Positions 13,367-21,430 of a stretch of DNA of 48,553 nt are shown here, in pieces. Position 1 is the first letter of the stretch; every line of letters starts with the position of its first letter. The stretch covers positions 1 through 48,553 of the forward strand of contig JAHEJX010000020.1 of NCBI GenBank assembly GCA_024638645.1. Reading direction: 5' to 3'. Below the pieces are notes generated by a model that was not told the origin of the DNA, did not search any database, and saw only the letters and a program-made list of their open reading frames with translations. Origin of the DNA: Actinomycetes bacterium. GTDB taxonomy: Bacteria > Actinomycetota > Acidimicrobiia > Spongiisociales > UBA5794. The position numbers and the translations under genes are program-made.

Positions 13367-15756
13367 CGATCCGTCCGATACCAGCTCTCGACGTTCCACG
13401 CGAACGTCTGTCGCGAGTCATTCGGTACGACATTCCCAGCCGCATCGGCCCAGTGCAACAACACGCGCGGCCGCTGATACAACGGAATCGCTATGACGTT
13501 GTCAGCAAGGATCTGCTCTGCCTCCAGGATCAAGGGCTCGATCACTGCCGGATCTAGCGATGCGTAGACGAGGTCGCGGATCTCGGCGAACCGAGCACTC
13601 GCCGCGTCGTTCACCGAGGAATCGGCTGTGCCGTACCGATAGTGGTTGAAGCCGTTCGCGATCGGGTCCTGCTCGGGGTCGAATATGTCGAGCATCGCTA
13701 TGGGGCCCTGCCGACCCGTCTGAGCAATCCACGCAAACTCGCCCATGTCCCACGTGCCATCGAGGATCGTCGTACCAAAGAACAGCGTGAAGCCTTCCAG
13801 CTGTGCTTCGTAGTTGACTCCCGCGGCGTCGAACATCGGACCGAGGAGTTCGGCCAACCGCACCCGCGCGTCGTTCGAATCGGTCGTAGTGAAGATGACG
13901 TCAATCTCCGTGAGGCCGAGTTCGGCCTTGGCGGCGGCGAAGTGCGCGGTTGCCGTAGCGGGGTTGTAGTCGTATTGCGCCCAAGGGTCGGCAGATAAGC
14001 CTGGATGGCCGACGTTGACGATCGAATCTATCGGTCCCAGACGGCCGTCCAGAATGTCACTGGTGAGGGCCTCCCGATCGACTGCATGAGCCACACCTTT
14101 GCGGAACGCGAGGCTTTCGTTCGCAGAGTTGGGATTCCGGGTGAGCCGTCCCGGCCCGAACTGGAAGTTCAAATGCTCCCAGACACCGCCGCCGTATGTG
14201 TTCACGGTGACACCAGCGTCTTCAAACGGTCCCAGCTCATCGAGGATGGCGGTGAGGTTTGGGCCGAACACCTCGGCCTGGCGGGAGAGCATCACGTCTC
14301 GTTGCTCCTCAAACTGAAACGGGTAGAAGGCGAGGGTGATTGAGTCCAAATAGGGCAGCTGCTGACCGGTGACGGCGTCCTTCTTCCAATACCTGCGATT
14401 GCGCTCGAGAGTCATCGAGTTGCTCTGATTCCACTCCCCGAGAACAAACGGCCCGGCACTCGGCCAAACGACCGTGTTCCAATCGTTGAGCAGATCCGAC
14501 CCCTCGACTGCGTGCTTCGGGATCACGACTTCGAAAAGCAGCTCATATCGAACCGACGCTTCAGGCATCGTGAATTCGAACGTCTTGTCGGTGAATGAAG
14601 AGCCGATGATCTCGCCGTAGGCCTGATTGGACAGCCCAGGATTGGCATCGTCCCCAAGTCCCACGATGGTGTCCAGCGTGAACTGGAAGTCCGCTCCCGA
14701 CACCGGAGTGCCGTCGGACCACCTGGCCGCGGGCCGAATGTCGAAGTGGACGGTGAGCGAGCCGTCCTGATTCACGACGAGCCCCCCGTTGGCAAGAGTC
14801 GGAGTCTCGACCAGTAGCTCCGGAACAACCTGTTTGGTGGTCGGGTCAACGCTGAAGGCTCCGGCGTGAAGCGCTTGGTTGATCAGCAGGTTGCCGGCAG
14901 AATCGCCACCGAAAACCACTGGATTGAGCGTGAACGGCTCCTGGTCCTCGAGGACTACGACTCTGCCCCCATAGGCATTGCCGCCAGGCGCAGGGCACAC
15001 GCCGGGAGGGGCCGGATCGTCGTAACAGACGTCTTTGCCCGGGCCCGGCACAAGCAGATCATCGCCGTCTCCGCCGTCGAGCACATCGCTCCCTCTGCCG
15101 GCGCGGAGGGTGTCGTTGCCGCCGTCGCCAAACAGACTGTCCGAACCAGTGTGCCCGCGGATGACGTCGCTGTCTCGGTTCCCGTGCAGACTGTCGCTAC
15201 CGGCCCCGCCGTAGAGCCAGTCCGACTCACGGTCACCGAGCACGAGGTCGTCTCCCGCGGCTCCCCTCAGGATGTCCTCGCCGCGTCCACCCTTCACGGT
15301 ATCGTCGCCCGGCCCTCCACCAACAAAATCGTCTCCCGAGCCGCCCCGAAGATCGTCGTTGCCGATGCCACCGTGCAGCGAGTCGCGGCCACCCCAACCT
15401 TCGATGCTGTCGTTGTCGGGACCACCCTTGAGCGTGTCGGAGCCCTCATCCCCATAGATGATGTCGGCACCGGAACCACCGTGGACGAAATCGGCTCCGA
15501 GCCCACCTGAAATTGAATCCTCCCCCGGGCCTCCGCACAGTTGATCGTCGCCACGCATACCCCGGATGACGTCATCACCACCTAGACCAAGGATCACGTC
15601 GTCTCCAGCGGTGCCGACTAATACGTCGTCGCCGGGAGTCCCCACGATCGTCGGAGTGCCGGTGCAAGGGCTGGAGCTCGAGTCAGCGCCGGATGCAACG
15701 GCCGGAAGCAGCGTGACGACGAGAACGACCCCAGCCGCGTAGATCTTCTTCGACAT
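13363..15756 (-). CDS. Exported fusion: RTX-type GGxGxD repeats + ABC solute-binding (family 5) domain
   Basis: A 797-residue protein. Start ATG 15756 is preceded by GGGGGG and gives a Sec signal peptide (MSKKIYAAG..., cleavage near ASGA at residue 23). Residues about 36-243 consist of some 22 nonapeptide repeats of the form GGxGDDxL/I (RTX, beta-roll, Ca2+-binding). Two Cys (30-75, 244-254) flank the array. From about residue 265 the chain is a complete family-5 extracellular solute-binding protein (DppA/OppA type): EPFTLNPVVFGGDSAGNLLINQALHAG, WSDGTPVSGADFQFTLD, AGPFVLGEW, LERNRRYW, FRKGVAHAVDRE and PLYQRPRVLLHW. RTX arrays normally sit in type I secretion substrates; a fusion to a substrate-binding domain is unusual. 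No ABC permease gene adjoins it. Ca2+-dependent surface attachment of a peptide or nickel binder is conjecture. Confidence 0.85.
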   Translation of the reverse strand: MSKKIYAAGVVLVVTLLPAVASGADSSSSPCTGTPTIVGTPGDDVLVGTAGDDVILGLGGDDVIRGMRGDDQLCGGPGEDSISGGLGADFVHGGSGADIIYGDEGSDTLKGGPDNDSIEGWGGRDSLHGGIGNDDLRGGSGDDFVGGGPGDDTVKGGRGEDILRGAAGDDLVLGDRESDWLYGGAGSDSLHGNRDSDVIRGHTGSDSLFGDGGNDTLRAGRGSDVLDGGDGDDLLVPGPGKDVCYDDPAPPGVCPAPGGNAYGGRVVVLEDQEPFTLNPVVFGGDSAGNLLINQALHAGAFSVDPTTKQVVPELLVETPTLANGGLVVNQDGSLTVHFDIRPAARWSDGTPVSGADFQFTLDTIVGLGDDANPGLSNQAYGEIIGSSFTDKTFEFTMPEASVRYELLFEVVIPKHAVEGSDLLNDWNTVVWPSAGPFVLGEWNQSNSMTLERNRRYWKKDAVTGQQLPYLDSITLAFYPFQFEEQRDVMLSRQAEVFGPNLTAILDELGPFEDAGVTVNTYGGGVWEHLNFQFGPGRLTRNPNSANESLAFRKGVAHAVDREALTSDILDGRLGPIDSIVNVGHPGLSADPWAQYDYNPATATAHFAAAKAELGLTEIDVIFTTTDSNDARVRLAELLGPMFDAAGVNYEAQLEGFTLFFGTTILDGTWDMGEFAWIAQTGRQGPIAMLDIFDPEQDPIANGFNHYRYGTADSSVNDAASARFAEIRDLVYASLDPAVIEPLILEAEQILADNVIAIPLYQRPRVLLHWADAAGNVVPNDSRQTFAWNVESWYRTDR

Positions 15757-15859
15757 CGTGCCCCCCATGACTGCAGGTTCGGCCAGCGTACCAAGCCCGG
15801 CCGCGATACCTCCGGCCTCACCGCTAGCCTCCGGCCGATCCCGAAGCCGTAGGACGACA

Positions 15860-16765
15860 ATGGAATCACTCGGCTTCGAGGCCGCAGCGCTAGGGGCGGC
15901 CACTACGTGGGCCATCGGTGGGCTCGTAGCCGCCGGTCCGACCAAGTTGCTCGGCGGTCCCCGCTTCACCCGATTGCGGATGTACTGGGTCGCGGGGCTG
16001 CTCGCCGTCATTGCGACCCTTGTCGGCGGCTGGACCACGCTGGGCACTCGCGAAGTCATACTCCTTGGCCTCTCTGGCATCTTCGGGCTCGCCCTCGGCG
16101 ACGCCGCACTGTTCACCGCGTTCCACCGGCTCGGGCCGCGTCGCACCGGAATCCTCTTTGCCACCAATGCCCCGATGACCGCCGTGATCAGCGCCGTCAT
16201 CTTCAGCGAACGGTTCTCAGCCAAGTCGCTTGCCGGGACCGTGCTGATCTCCGTCGGCGTCACACTCGCTATTGCCTTCGGCACCCGCGGGGGACAGACG
16301 CACCATTGGGAGCATGTCAAGGGCAGCCTCCTGGCGGGGGTCGGCTTCGGCCTCCTCGGGGCTCTCGGTCAGTCGATTGGGGTCTTGCTGGCTGATCCCG
16401 CTTTCGATGCTGCGGACCTCGACCCGTGGACGGGTGCCGCGGTGCGGGCAATCGTCGGCCTGGGAGCATTAGTCGCCATGCGCGGCTGGTTCGAGAATCG
16501 AACCCGCGTGCCTTATCCGGAGCACATCGGCTGGAGGCTCTGGGCCGTCGTCATCATCTCAGGTACCTTGGCGATGGTCATCGGCAAGACGTTGGTCCTC
16601 ATCGCTCTCAGCGACGGTGACCCCGGCATCGTCAGCGTCCTGGTCTCTACCTCGCCCGCCATCCAGCTGCCCCTGATCTGGCTGGTCACGAGGGAGCGCC
16701 CCGCCGCCGGAGCATGGGCCGGCGCCCTGCTGGCAGCGGTGGGCACCTCTCTGATCGTGTTGTGA
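15860..16765 (+). CDS. EamA/DMT-superfamily transporter
   Basis: A 301-residue, ten-helix drug/metabolite transporter: two EamA repeats of five helices each (about residues 3-138 and 155-300). ATG 15860 is chosen because the first helix starts there (ESLGFEAAALGAATTWAIGG) and AGGA at 15851-15854 lies before it; the longer frame from 15758 begins in the promoter region of the divergent RTX gene. Typical features are the paired GLALGDAALFTAFHRLGPRRTGILFATNAPMTAVISA and SDGDPGIVSVLVSTSPAIQLPLIW segments, where repeat ends meet. The substrate is unknown. Confidence 0.8.
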   Translation: MESLGFEAAALGAATTWAIGGLVAAGPTKLLGGPRFTRLRMYWVAGLLAVIATLVGGWTTLGTREVILLGLSGIFGLALGDAALFTAFHRLGPRRTGILFATNAPMTAVISAVIFSERFSAKSLAGTVLISVGVTLAIAFGTRGGQTHHWEHVKGSLLAGVGFGLLGALGQSIGVLLADPAFDAADLDPWTGAAVRAIVGLGALVAMRGWFENRTRVPYPEHIGWRLWAVVIISGTLAMVIGKTLVLIALSDGDPGIVSVLVSTSPAIQLPLIWLVTRERPAAGAWAGALLAAVGTSLIVL

Positions 16766-16810
16766 GAGCTGGTCCACTCGTAGGGGAACCGACAAGAAGA
16801 CAAACTCCGT

Positions 16811-16822
16811 TACCGTCGCCCC
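16811..16822 (+). promoter_or_regulatory. Leaderless -10 (TACCGT) before the SDR gene
   Basis: TACCGT at 16811-16816 is 6 nt before ATG 16823. It implies its own promoter between the DMT and SDR genes (57 nt apart). Confidence 0.5.
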
Positions 16823-17596
16823 ATGGAGTCACCACATCTGCCGTCCTTTCGCCTCGACGACCGCGTCGCCGTTGTCACCGGTGCTAGCCGCGGGATAGGG
16901 CGTGGCCTCGCCGAGGCCCTCGCCGCCGCCGGAGCATCCGTGGCCGTAACGGCGCGCAACAGCGCAGACGCGTCCGGGATTGCCGCCGCCATCAACGCTC
17001 TCGGCGGCCACGCCCGCGGTTACGCCCTCGACGTCACGCACACCGAATCCATCGGTCCGATCCTCGCTCGCATCGCAGATGAGCTTGGCTCACTAGACAT
17101 CCTCGTGGCCAACGCCGGTCTCGGCGCCAATCATCGGGCCGTCGACGTCACTGAATCTGACTGGGACTCGATGATGGACGTCAACCTCAAAGGCCTCTTC
17201 TTCACGGCCCAGGCTGCGGGCAGGATCATGCTCGAGGCAGGTTGGGGACGCGTCATCGCCATTAGTTCACAAGCCTCCCTCGTCGGCATCCGGGACCACG
17301 CGGTCTATGCGGCGTCGAAGGGTGGGGTCAACCAGCTGGTGCGAGTCCTCGGCCTCGAATGGGGAGCGGCAGGTGTGACCGTCAATGCCGTGGCTCCGAC
17401 TTTCATCTACACCCCGGGAACGGCCGAGCGCCTCGATGACCCTGAATATCGCGCTGCCGTCGAGGCCCGCATCCCTATGGGCAAGGTTGGTTCTATCGCC
17501 GACGTCGGTGGTGCGGTCGTCTATCTCGCCTCGGAAGCGGCCGGGATGGTGAATGGGAGCATTCTCACCGTCGACGGAGGCTGGACGGCCCAGTGA
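16823..17596 (+). CDS. Short-chain dehydrogenase/reductase (SDR)
   Basis: A 257-residue classical SDR, an NAD(P)(H)-dependent oxidoreductase. The cofactor loop TGASRGIG is at residues 19-26, the structural NAG at 97-99, Ser149 in ISSQ, and the catalytic YAASK (Tyr162, Lys166). The C-terminal NGSILTVDGGW is typical of the 3-oxoacyl-ACP reductase/glucose dehydrogenase group. The residue after the second strand that sets NAD or NADP preference is Arg (TARN), favouring NADP(H). The substrate cannot be assigned. It is a single gene with its own leaderless promoter; a short noncoding stretch separates it from the convergent GyrI-like gene. Confidence 0.87.
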   Translation: MESPHLPSFRLDDRVAVVTGASRGIGRGLAEALAAAGASVAVTARNSADASGIAAAINALGGHARGYALDVTHTESIGPILARIADELGSLDILVANAGLGANHRAVDVTESDWDSMMDVNLKGLFFTAQAAGRIMLEAGWGRVIAISSQASLVGIRDHAVYAASKGGVNQLVRVLGLEWGAAGVTVNAVAPTFIYTPGTAERLDDPEYRAAVEARIPMGKVGSIADVGGAVVYLASEAAGMVNGSILTVDGGWTAQ

Positions 17597-17710
17597 TTGT
17601 CGAAGGCGTCGCACTTGTCGAAAAAGACATCGCTAAGACAAGCGGATGACGAATCTGGGCCCCAGCCACCTCCTTCCCCGCAATGCTGCAGAGACAGCCG
17701 GGACCCAGGC

Positions 17711-18193
17711 CTAGACGATTGGAAAGACGATCTCAGTGACCCGATCCTCCATGGCAACCTGGTCGGGATCGGACAGGTACACCTCGCGAGGGGCGTCCCG
17801 CACCTCGGCGTGATCCCCCACCCACGCCTCGAGCGCGGCGAACGTTTTGGGAATGTTGTTGTAGGCGCCACGGTGAATTGCGACAGCCTCGCGGCCCGCT
17901 GTCAGCAGCCCCGTCTCTACACCGTCGAGATGGACTGGTTCTTGGAGCTCGAAGCCAATCTCGACGTCCGCCTCGTCCTTTGTCCAAGAGTGGTATCGGG
18001 CGTATGCGGGCCCGACCATCCTGGCACCGGCAATGACAAGCTCGTCGCGCAGCTCCGTCGCACCGCGACCGATGGTCATTCCAATGTCGTGCGGATGGAC
18101 AACCTGCCTACGCATCGCGGTGAAACGCTCCGGCATGTCCCGAATAACGGGCTTCACAGTCGAAACGATACAGACCGACCGCGTCGTATGCAT
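17711..18193 (-). CDS. GyrI-like (AraC effector-binding type) small-molecule binding protein
   Basis: About 160 residues. The chain alternates strands and short helices as in the GyrI-like/AraC effector-binding fold: RSVCIVSTVKPVIRDMPERFTAMRRQVV, then VEIGFELQEPVHLDGVETGLLTAGREAVAIHRGAYNNIPKTFAALEAWVGDH, where the EVGFEL/..VAVAIHRGAY..L pattern is characteristic, and DAPREVYLSDPDQVAMEDRVTEIVFPI, the terminal ...YL.DP......TEI..P motif. There is no DNA-binding domain. The start at ATG 18193 is a choice: an upstream GTG at 18217 would leave only 2 nt to the divergent ATG at 18220, and ATG 18136 would cut the first strand. Such proteins bind hydrophobic or cationic drugs or hydrolyse cyclopropane compounds. 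Confidence 0.7.
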   Translation of the reverse strand: MHTTRSVCIVSTVKPVIRDMPERFTAMRRQVVHPHDIGMTIGRGATELRDELVIAGARMVGPAYARYHSWTKDEADVEIGFELQEPVHLDGVETGLLTAGREAVAIHRGAYNNIPKTFAALEAWVGDHAEVRDAPREVYLSDPDQVAMEDRVTEIVFPIV

Positions 18194-18207
18194 CGCGAAA
18201 CAGGTTC

Positions 18208-18219
18208 TAACGTTCACCC
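18208..18219 (+). promoter_or_regulatory. Leaderless -10 (TAACGT) before the lipoprotein gene at 18220
   Basis: TAACGT at 18208-18213 lies 6 nt before ATG 18220. The 11-nt string TTCTAACGTTC (18205-18215) recurs at the same distance before MscS (26569-26579). Confidence 0.55.
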
Positions 18220-19497
18220 ATGCGCCGTATCGCCGTTGCCGTGCTATTGCTGCTCACTGCGTGTTCCGGCACGGCTTTGAATCCACCGCCATCAACAACA
18301 CTCACGGCCACCACAGAACCGCTCGTAACGTCCACCCAGCCCGCAAGAGGCTTCCCCGTCGAGGCGATCCCGCTCGCCTACGGGGCAGATGGCAATGGGG
18401 TCGCCGGCCTCGCCGGACCATTCGACCGATCTCCAACGACAGAACGAATGCGCGAGGCCCGAGTGGTCAGAGTCGCAATGCCGACCGACGATGTCGTCGC
18501 CTTCACGTACGAAGACGGCGAGGTGCGTTTGATCCACGCCTCAGGAGAAATGAAGGTACGGACCACACCGGGAGCGACGGGCATCGTGTACACCCAGGGG
18601 CCGGGCGGAATCGACATCCTCCAGCCACTGCCCGACCAAGTCCCCTATGGGAGACCGGCGATCCTGGCCACCGGCGAGATCGTATATGTCACGCTGGAGG
18701 GCGAGCTCGTGCTGTGGGACGAGCAAGAGATCGCCCGGGCGGACGTGGATGCACTGCTCGATGGCGACGTCCTGGTTGACGACATGGGCCGAATCCTCGT
18801 TCTCACCGGCCCGACCGACCGCTACGCCCACGGCATCCTCGGCGACGAGTTCGAGGCCTCAGGCGTCGCAATCCTCGAACCGCCCGAGCTCACAGTGGTC
18901 TCGCGCTTCACCGTGGCAGAGCCACACGTGATCGAAGGACGCCGTGCGCTGTGGGCGGACCTCGACGGGGACGGCGTGCGGGAGGTACAGGTAACCGTCA
19001 GCGACCGCGAGGGCGGGGCGCAGCTGCGGGTATACGACGAGGACGGCAACATAGAGGCCGCGGGCACGCCGATCGGCAGCGCCAACAGGTGGCGGCACCA
19101 AATCGCGTTTGGCAGCTTCGGCGGCCGCCAGCTCGGTGTCGAAGTCGTCACGCCGCACATCGGCGGCGTCGTCGCTTTCAACGAGTACGGCGACGACATC
19201 AGTCGAGTCGCGCGTACTACCGACTTCACGTCGCACGCTATTGGATCACTGGAACTCGACGGTGCAGTGGCCATCGACGTCGATGGCGATGGCAACCTCG
19301 AACTCGTCCTCCCGACCCAGGACCGCCGCACCCTCGTGGCGATCGCCGTTGTCGATGGCGAGGCCAAGGTGGTGTGGCGCGCAGGCCTCGGAGGCCGGCT
19401 CAGCTCCAATATCGCGGTCGGTACTCGTAACGGCGTGCCCACGATTGCAGTCGGCACCGCCAACGGCACCGTGCTCTTCTGGAGTGCCGCCGGCTAG
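18220..19497 (+). CDS. Lipoprotein with beta-propeller-like/FG-GAP-like repeats
   Basis: A 425-residue lipoprotein: signal MRRIAVAVLLLLTAC with Cys15 as lipid anchor, then a Thr-rich linker. The body is a series of short beta segments with calcium-loop-like DxDxDG elements (LDGDGVREVQV, DVDGDGNLELVLP) as in FG-GAP/VCBS repeat proteins, and reads as a seven-bladed propeller ending in GTRNGVPTIAVGTANGTVLFWS. No enzyme motif seen. A surface binding role is inferred. It is convergent with the ABC permease gene and shares its TAG within CTAG (19494-19497). Confidence 0.75.
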   Translation: MRRIAVAVLLLLTACSGTALNPPPSTTLTATTEPLVTSTQPARGFPVEAIPLAYGADGNGVAGLAGPFDRSPTTERMREARVVRVAMPTDDVVAFTYEDGEVRLIHASGEMKVRTTPGATGIVYTQGPGGIDILQPLPDQVPYGRPAILATGEIVYVTLEGELVLWDEQEIARADVDALLDGDVLVDDMGRILVLTGPTDRYAHGILGDEFEASGVAILEPPELTVVSRFTVAEPHVIEGRRALWADLDGDGVREVQVTVSDREGGAQLRVYDEDGNIEAAGTPIGSANRWRHQIAFGSFGGRQLGVEVVTPHIGGVVAFNEYGDDISRVARTTDFTSHAIGSLELDGAVAIDVDGDGNLELVLPTQDRRTLVAIAVVDGEAKVVWRAGLGGRLSSNIAVGTRNGVPTIAVGTANGTVLFWSAAG

Positions 19498-20696
19498 GAG
19501 GTGCGCAATGCCTCAGTTGGCGAAAGGCGACTCGCTCGTAGTGCGGGGTAGAGACCGGCCACGGCCCCGATGATGATCGCCGCAGCTAGGCCGCCTGCCC
19601 ACGCCAGCGTCGGGATCAAGATCGTCCAACCTTGAGAGCTGGCGTATATGGCGGTAACGCCCGCGCCGAGCAAGACTCCTCCGAGCCCGCCAACGATCGC
19701 GAGCAGCAACGCTTCGCCGAGGAACTGCACTGCTACATGACGACGCGTGGCGCCGAGGGCACGACGCAGCCCGATCTCGGCTCGCCGCTCCAGGACACTG
19801 ATGACCATCACGTTGGCTATGCCGACGCCACCGACGAGCAGGGCAACCGCCCCGAGCCCCAGAAAGAGGTTGGTGAATGCGTCGCTGGCCGCCTCCCGCG
19901 CTTCGAGGGCGTCCGATGGTCGGCTGACTTCGATCTCCTCCGGGTTCTGCGGGTTGGCCGTTGCCGGGAGTACGTCCATGACGTCGTCCACGAACGACGG
20001 ATCGGTGCGCACGTAAATGGACGAGGGCACAGGCTCGTGCCCGAGGAACGTCTCCGCCGCCCCCACGCCGACCAATGCAGCACGATCGAGGTTGGGCGAA
20101 AGCTCGAACTCGTCGAGCACACCGACAACCGCAAACCATTGATCTCCGAGCCACACCAGGGGTTGGTCACTGACATTGCGTATTCCGAGTCGCGCGGCGG
20201 CGACACTGCCGAGGACCACCGTCGGGTAAGCGGCCGTCGCTTCTGTCAGGAATGCTCCGTTGGCCATGCTGCCGCTCAGCGTGTCGAGCAGGTTGACGTC
20301 GACAGCCTGCACCGAGATGCCTCCTGTCTGCCCGGACGGGATGAGATCGTTCTTGTAGACGCTCACGTTTACGGCGGAGATCGAGCTGGTCGCCTCGACC
20401 GGGGCAATGCGGCCGACCATTCCCACTGCGTCTTCCGGCAGCTCTCCGGAGCCGGCGCCAATGCCCTGCCCCGCCTGCACTGTCAGCAGGTTGGTGCCGA
20501 GACGATCGAGCTGAGCGAGCAAGTCCCATTTGCTGGACTCCGAAAGACCGAGCACCGACACCATTGCCGCGATGCCGATCATTATTCCGAGAGCCGAAAG
20601 GCCGGCGCGCATTTTGCGCGTCCGCAGACCGACACTGGCGGTCCGACCGAGATCGCCGATGTGCAGCCTGCTCGGGGTCAGCTCAGTCTGCGTCAT
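19494..20696 (-). CDS. ABC transporter permease (MacB-like FtsX type)
   Basis: A 400-residue permease of the MacB/FtsX exporter family: an N-terminal cytoplasmic/membrane helix (RTRKMRAGLSALGIMIGIAAMVSVLGLSE, about residues 25-55), a large extracytoplasmic domain (about 56-280), then three helices in the pattern LFLGLGAVALLVGGVGIANVMVISVLERRAEIGLRRALGATRRHV...AGLYPALRASRLSPTEALR. The 'ERRAEIGLRRALGA' loop and 'PAxRAxxxSPxEALR' end are diagnostic. Its start overlaps the ATPase stop by 1 nt (TGATG). It is the third component of the efflux operon 23661-19494; the adaptor at 21427-23040 completes a MacAB-like pump without an outer-membrane partner, as in Gram-positive bacteria. Confidence 0.9.
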   Translation of the reverse strand: MTQTELTPSRLHIGDLGRTASVGLRTRKMRAGLSALGIMIGIAAMVSVLGLSESSKWDLLAQLDRLGTNLLTVQAGQGIGAGSGELPEDAVGMVGRIAPVEATSSISAVNVSVYKNDLIPSGQTGGISVQAVDVNLLDTLSGSMANGAFLTEATAAYPTVVLGSVAAARLGIRNVSDQPLVWLGDQWFAVVGVLDEFELSPNLDRAALVGVGAAETFLGHEPVPSSIYVRTDPSFVDDVMDVLPATANPQNPEEIEVSRPSDALEAREAASDAFTNLFLGLGAVALLVGGVGIANVMVISVLERRAEIGLRRALGATRRHVAVQFLGEALLLAIVGGLGGVLLGAGVTAIYASSQGWTILIPTLAWAGGLAAAIIIGAVAGLYPALRASRLSPTEALRTS

Positions 20697-21430
20697 CAGG
20701 TCCGGCTCCCGGTCGGGTTGTCGGATTCGATCAGCCCGTCCCGCAGGGCCACGGTTCTCGGGAACCGCGAGGCAATCTCCGAGTTGTGGGTGATGACGAC
20801 GATGGTGGCGCCTTCGGCGTGGAGTTCTTCGACCAGCTCCACGATCGAGTCCGAGGTCTTTGTGTCGAGGTTGCCGGTTGGCTCGTCAGCCAAGACGATG
20901 GCAGGCCGACCGACCAGCGCTCGAGCGATGGCAACCCGTTGCTTCTCTCCCCCGGACAGCTTTGTTGCGGTATGGCTGAGCCGCTGCCGAAGGCCCACAC
21001 GGTCGAGCGCCATCGCCGCGAGCTCGCGGCGGTCATATAGACCCATACCGGTGTAGAGGAGGCCGTCGGCCACGTTGTCGAGAGCGGTGTATCCGTTCAA
21101 GAGATGGAACTGCTGGAACACGAAACCAATGTGCCGAGCCCGTAGCGACGACAGCTGCCGGTCGGTCAATGCGTTGACGCTGTGGCCGGCGACCACGACA
21201 TCACCGGACGTAGGGCGGTCGAGTGTCCCCATCACGTGGAGCAGCGTCGATTTGCCCGAGCCGGATGGCCCAACGACTGCGAGCAGCTCGCCCGCCGCGA
21301 CGTCGAGCGAAACGCCGGCGAGCGCATGGACGGGCGGTTCGGTTGGGTAGACCTTGGTGACATCCTGAATCGACAGGACCAGGCCCGGAGGCGCCGCAGG
21401 CGTCCCCGGGTCGAGAGCCATCACGGTCAC
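20696..21430 (-). CDS. ABC transporter ATPase (MacB/LolD type)
   Basis: A 244-residue ATPase with Walker A GPSGSGKS (54-61), Q-loop FVFQQFHLL, signature LSGGEKQR (158-165), Walker B IVLADEP (178-184) and the switch His in ITHNS. It belongs to the MacB/LolD/FtsE-like group. The start is GTG 21430, overlapping the adaptor stop in GTGA; an internal ATG at 21421 is possible. The product energises export by the adjacent permease. The N-terminal Pro/Ala-rich 16 residues before the first strand are an extension. Confidence 0.92.
   Translation of the reverse strand: MTVMALDPGTPAAPPGLVLSIQDVTKVYPTEPPVHALAGVSLDVAAGELLAVVGPSGSGKSTLLHVMGTLDRPTSGDVVVAGHSVNALTDRQLSSLRARHIGFVFQQFHLLNGYTALDNVADGLLYTGMGLYDRRELAAMALDRVGLRQRLSHTATKLSGGEKQRVAIARALVGRPAIVLADEPTGNLDTKTSDSIVELVEELHAEGATIVVITHNSEIASRFPRTVALRDGLIESDNPTGSRT

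Noticed and set aside
14866-15510. Long plus-strand open frame opposite the RTX repeats.
   Set aside because: The periodic GGxGxD codons keep the opposite frame open; the product has no family signature and lies inside a well-supported gene.
19632-21056. A 474-codon plus-strand frame opposite the ABC permease and ATPase.
   Set aside because: It spans two overlapping minus-strand genes with diagnostic motifs; it is a shadow.
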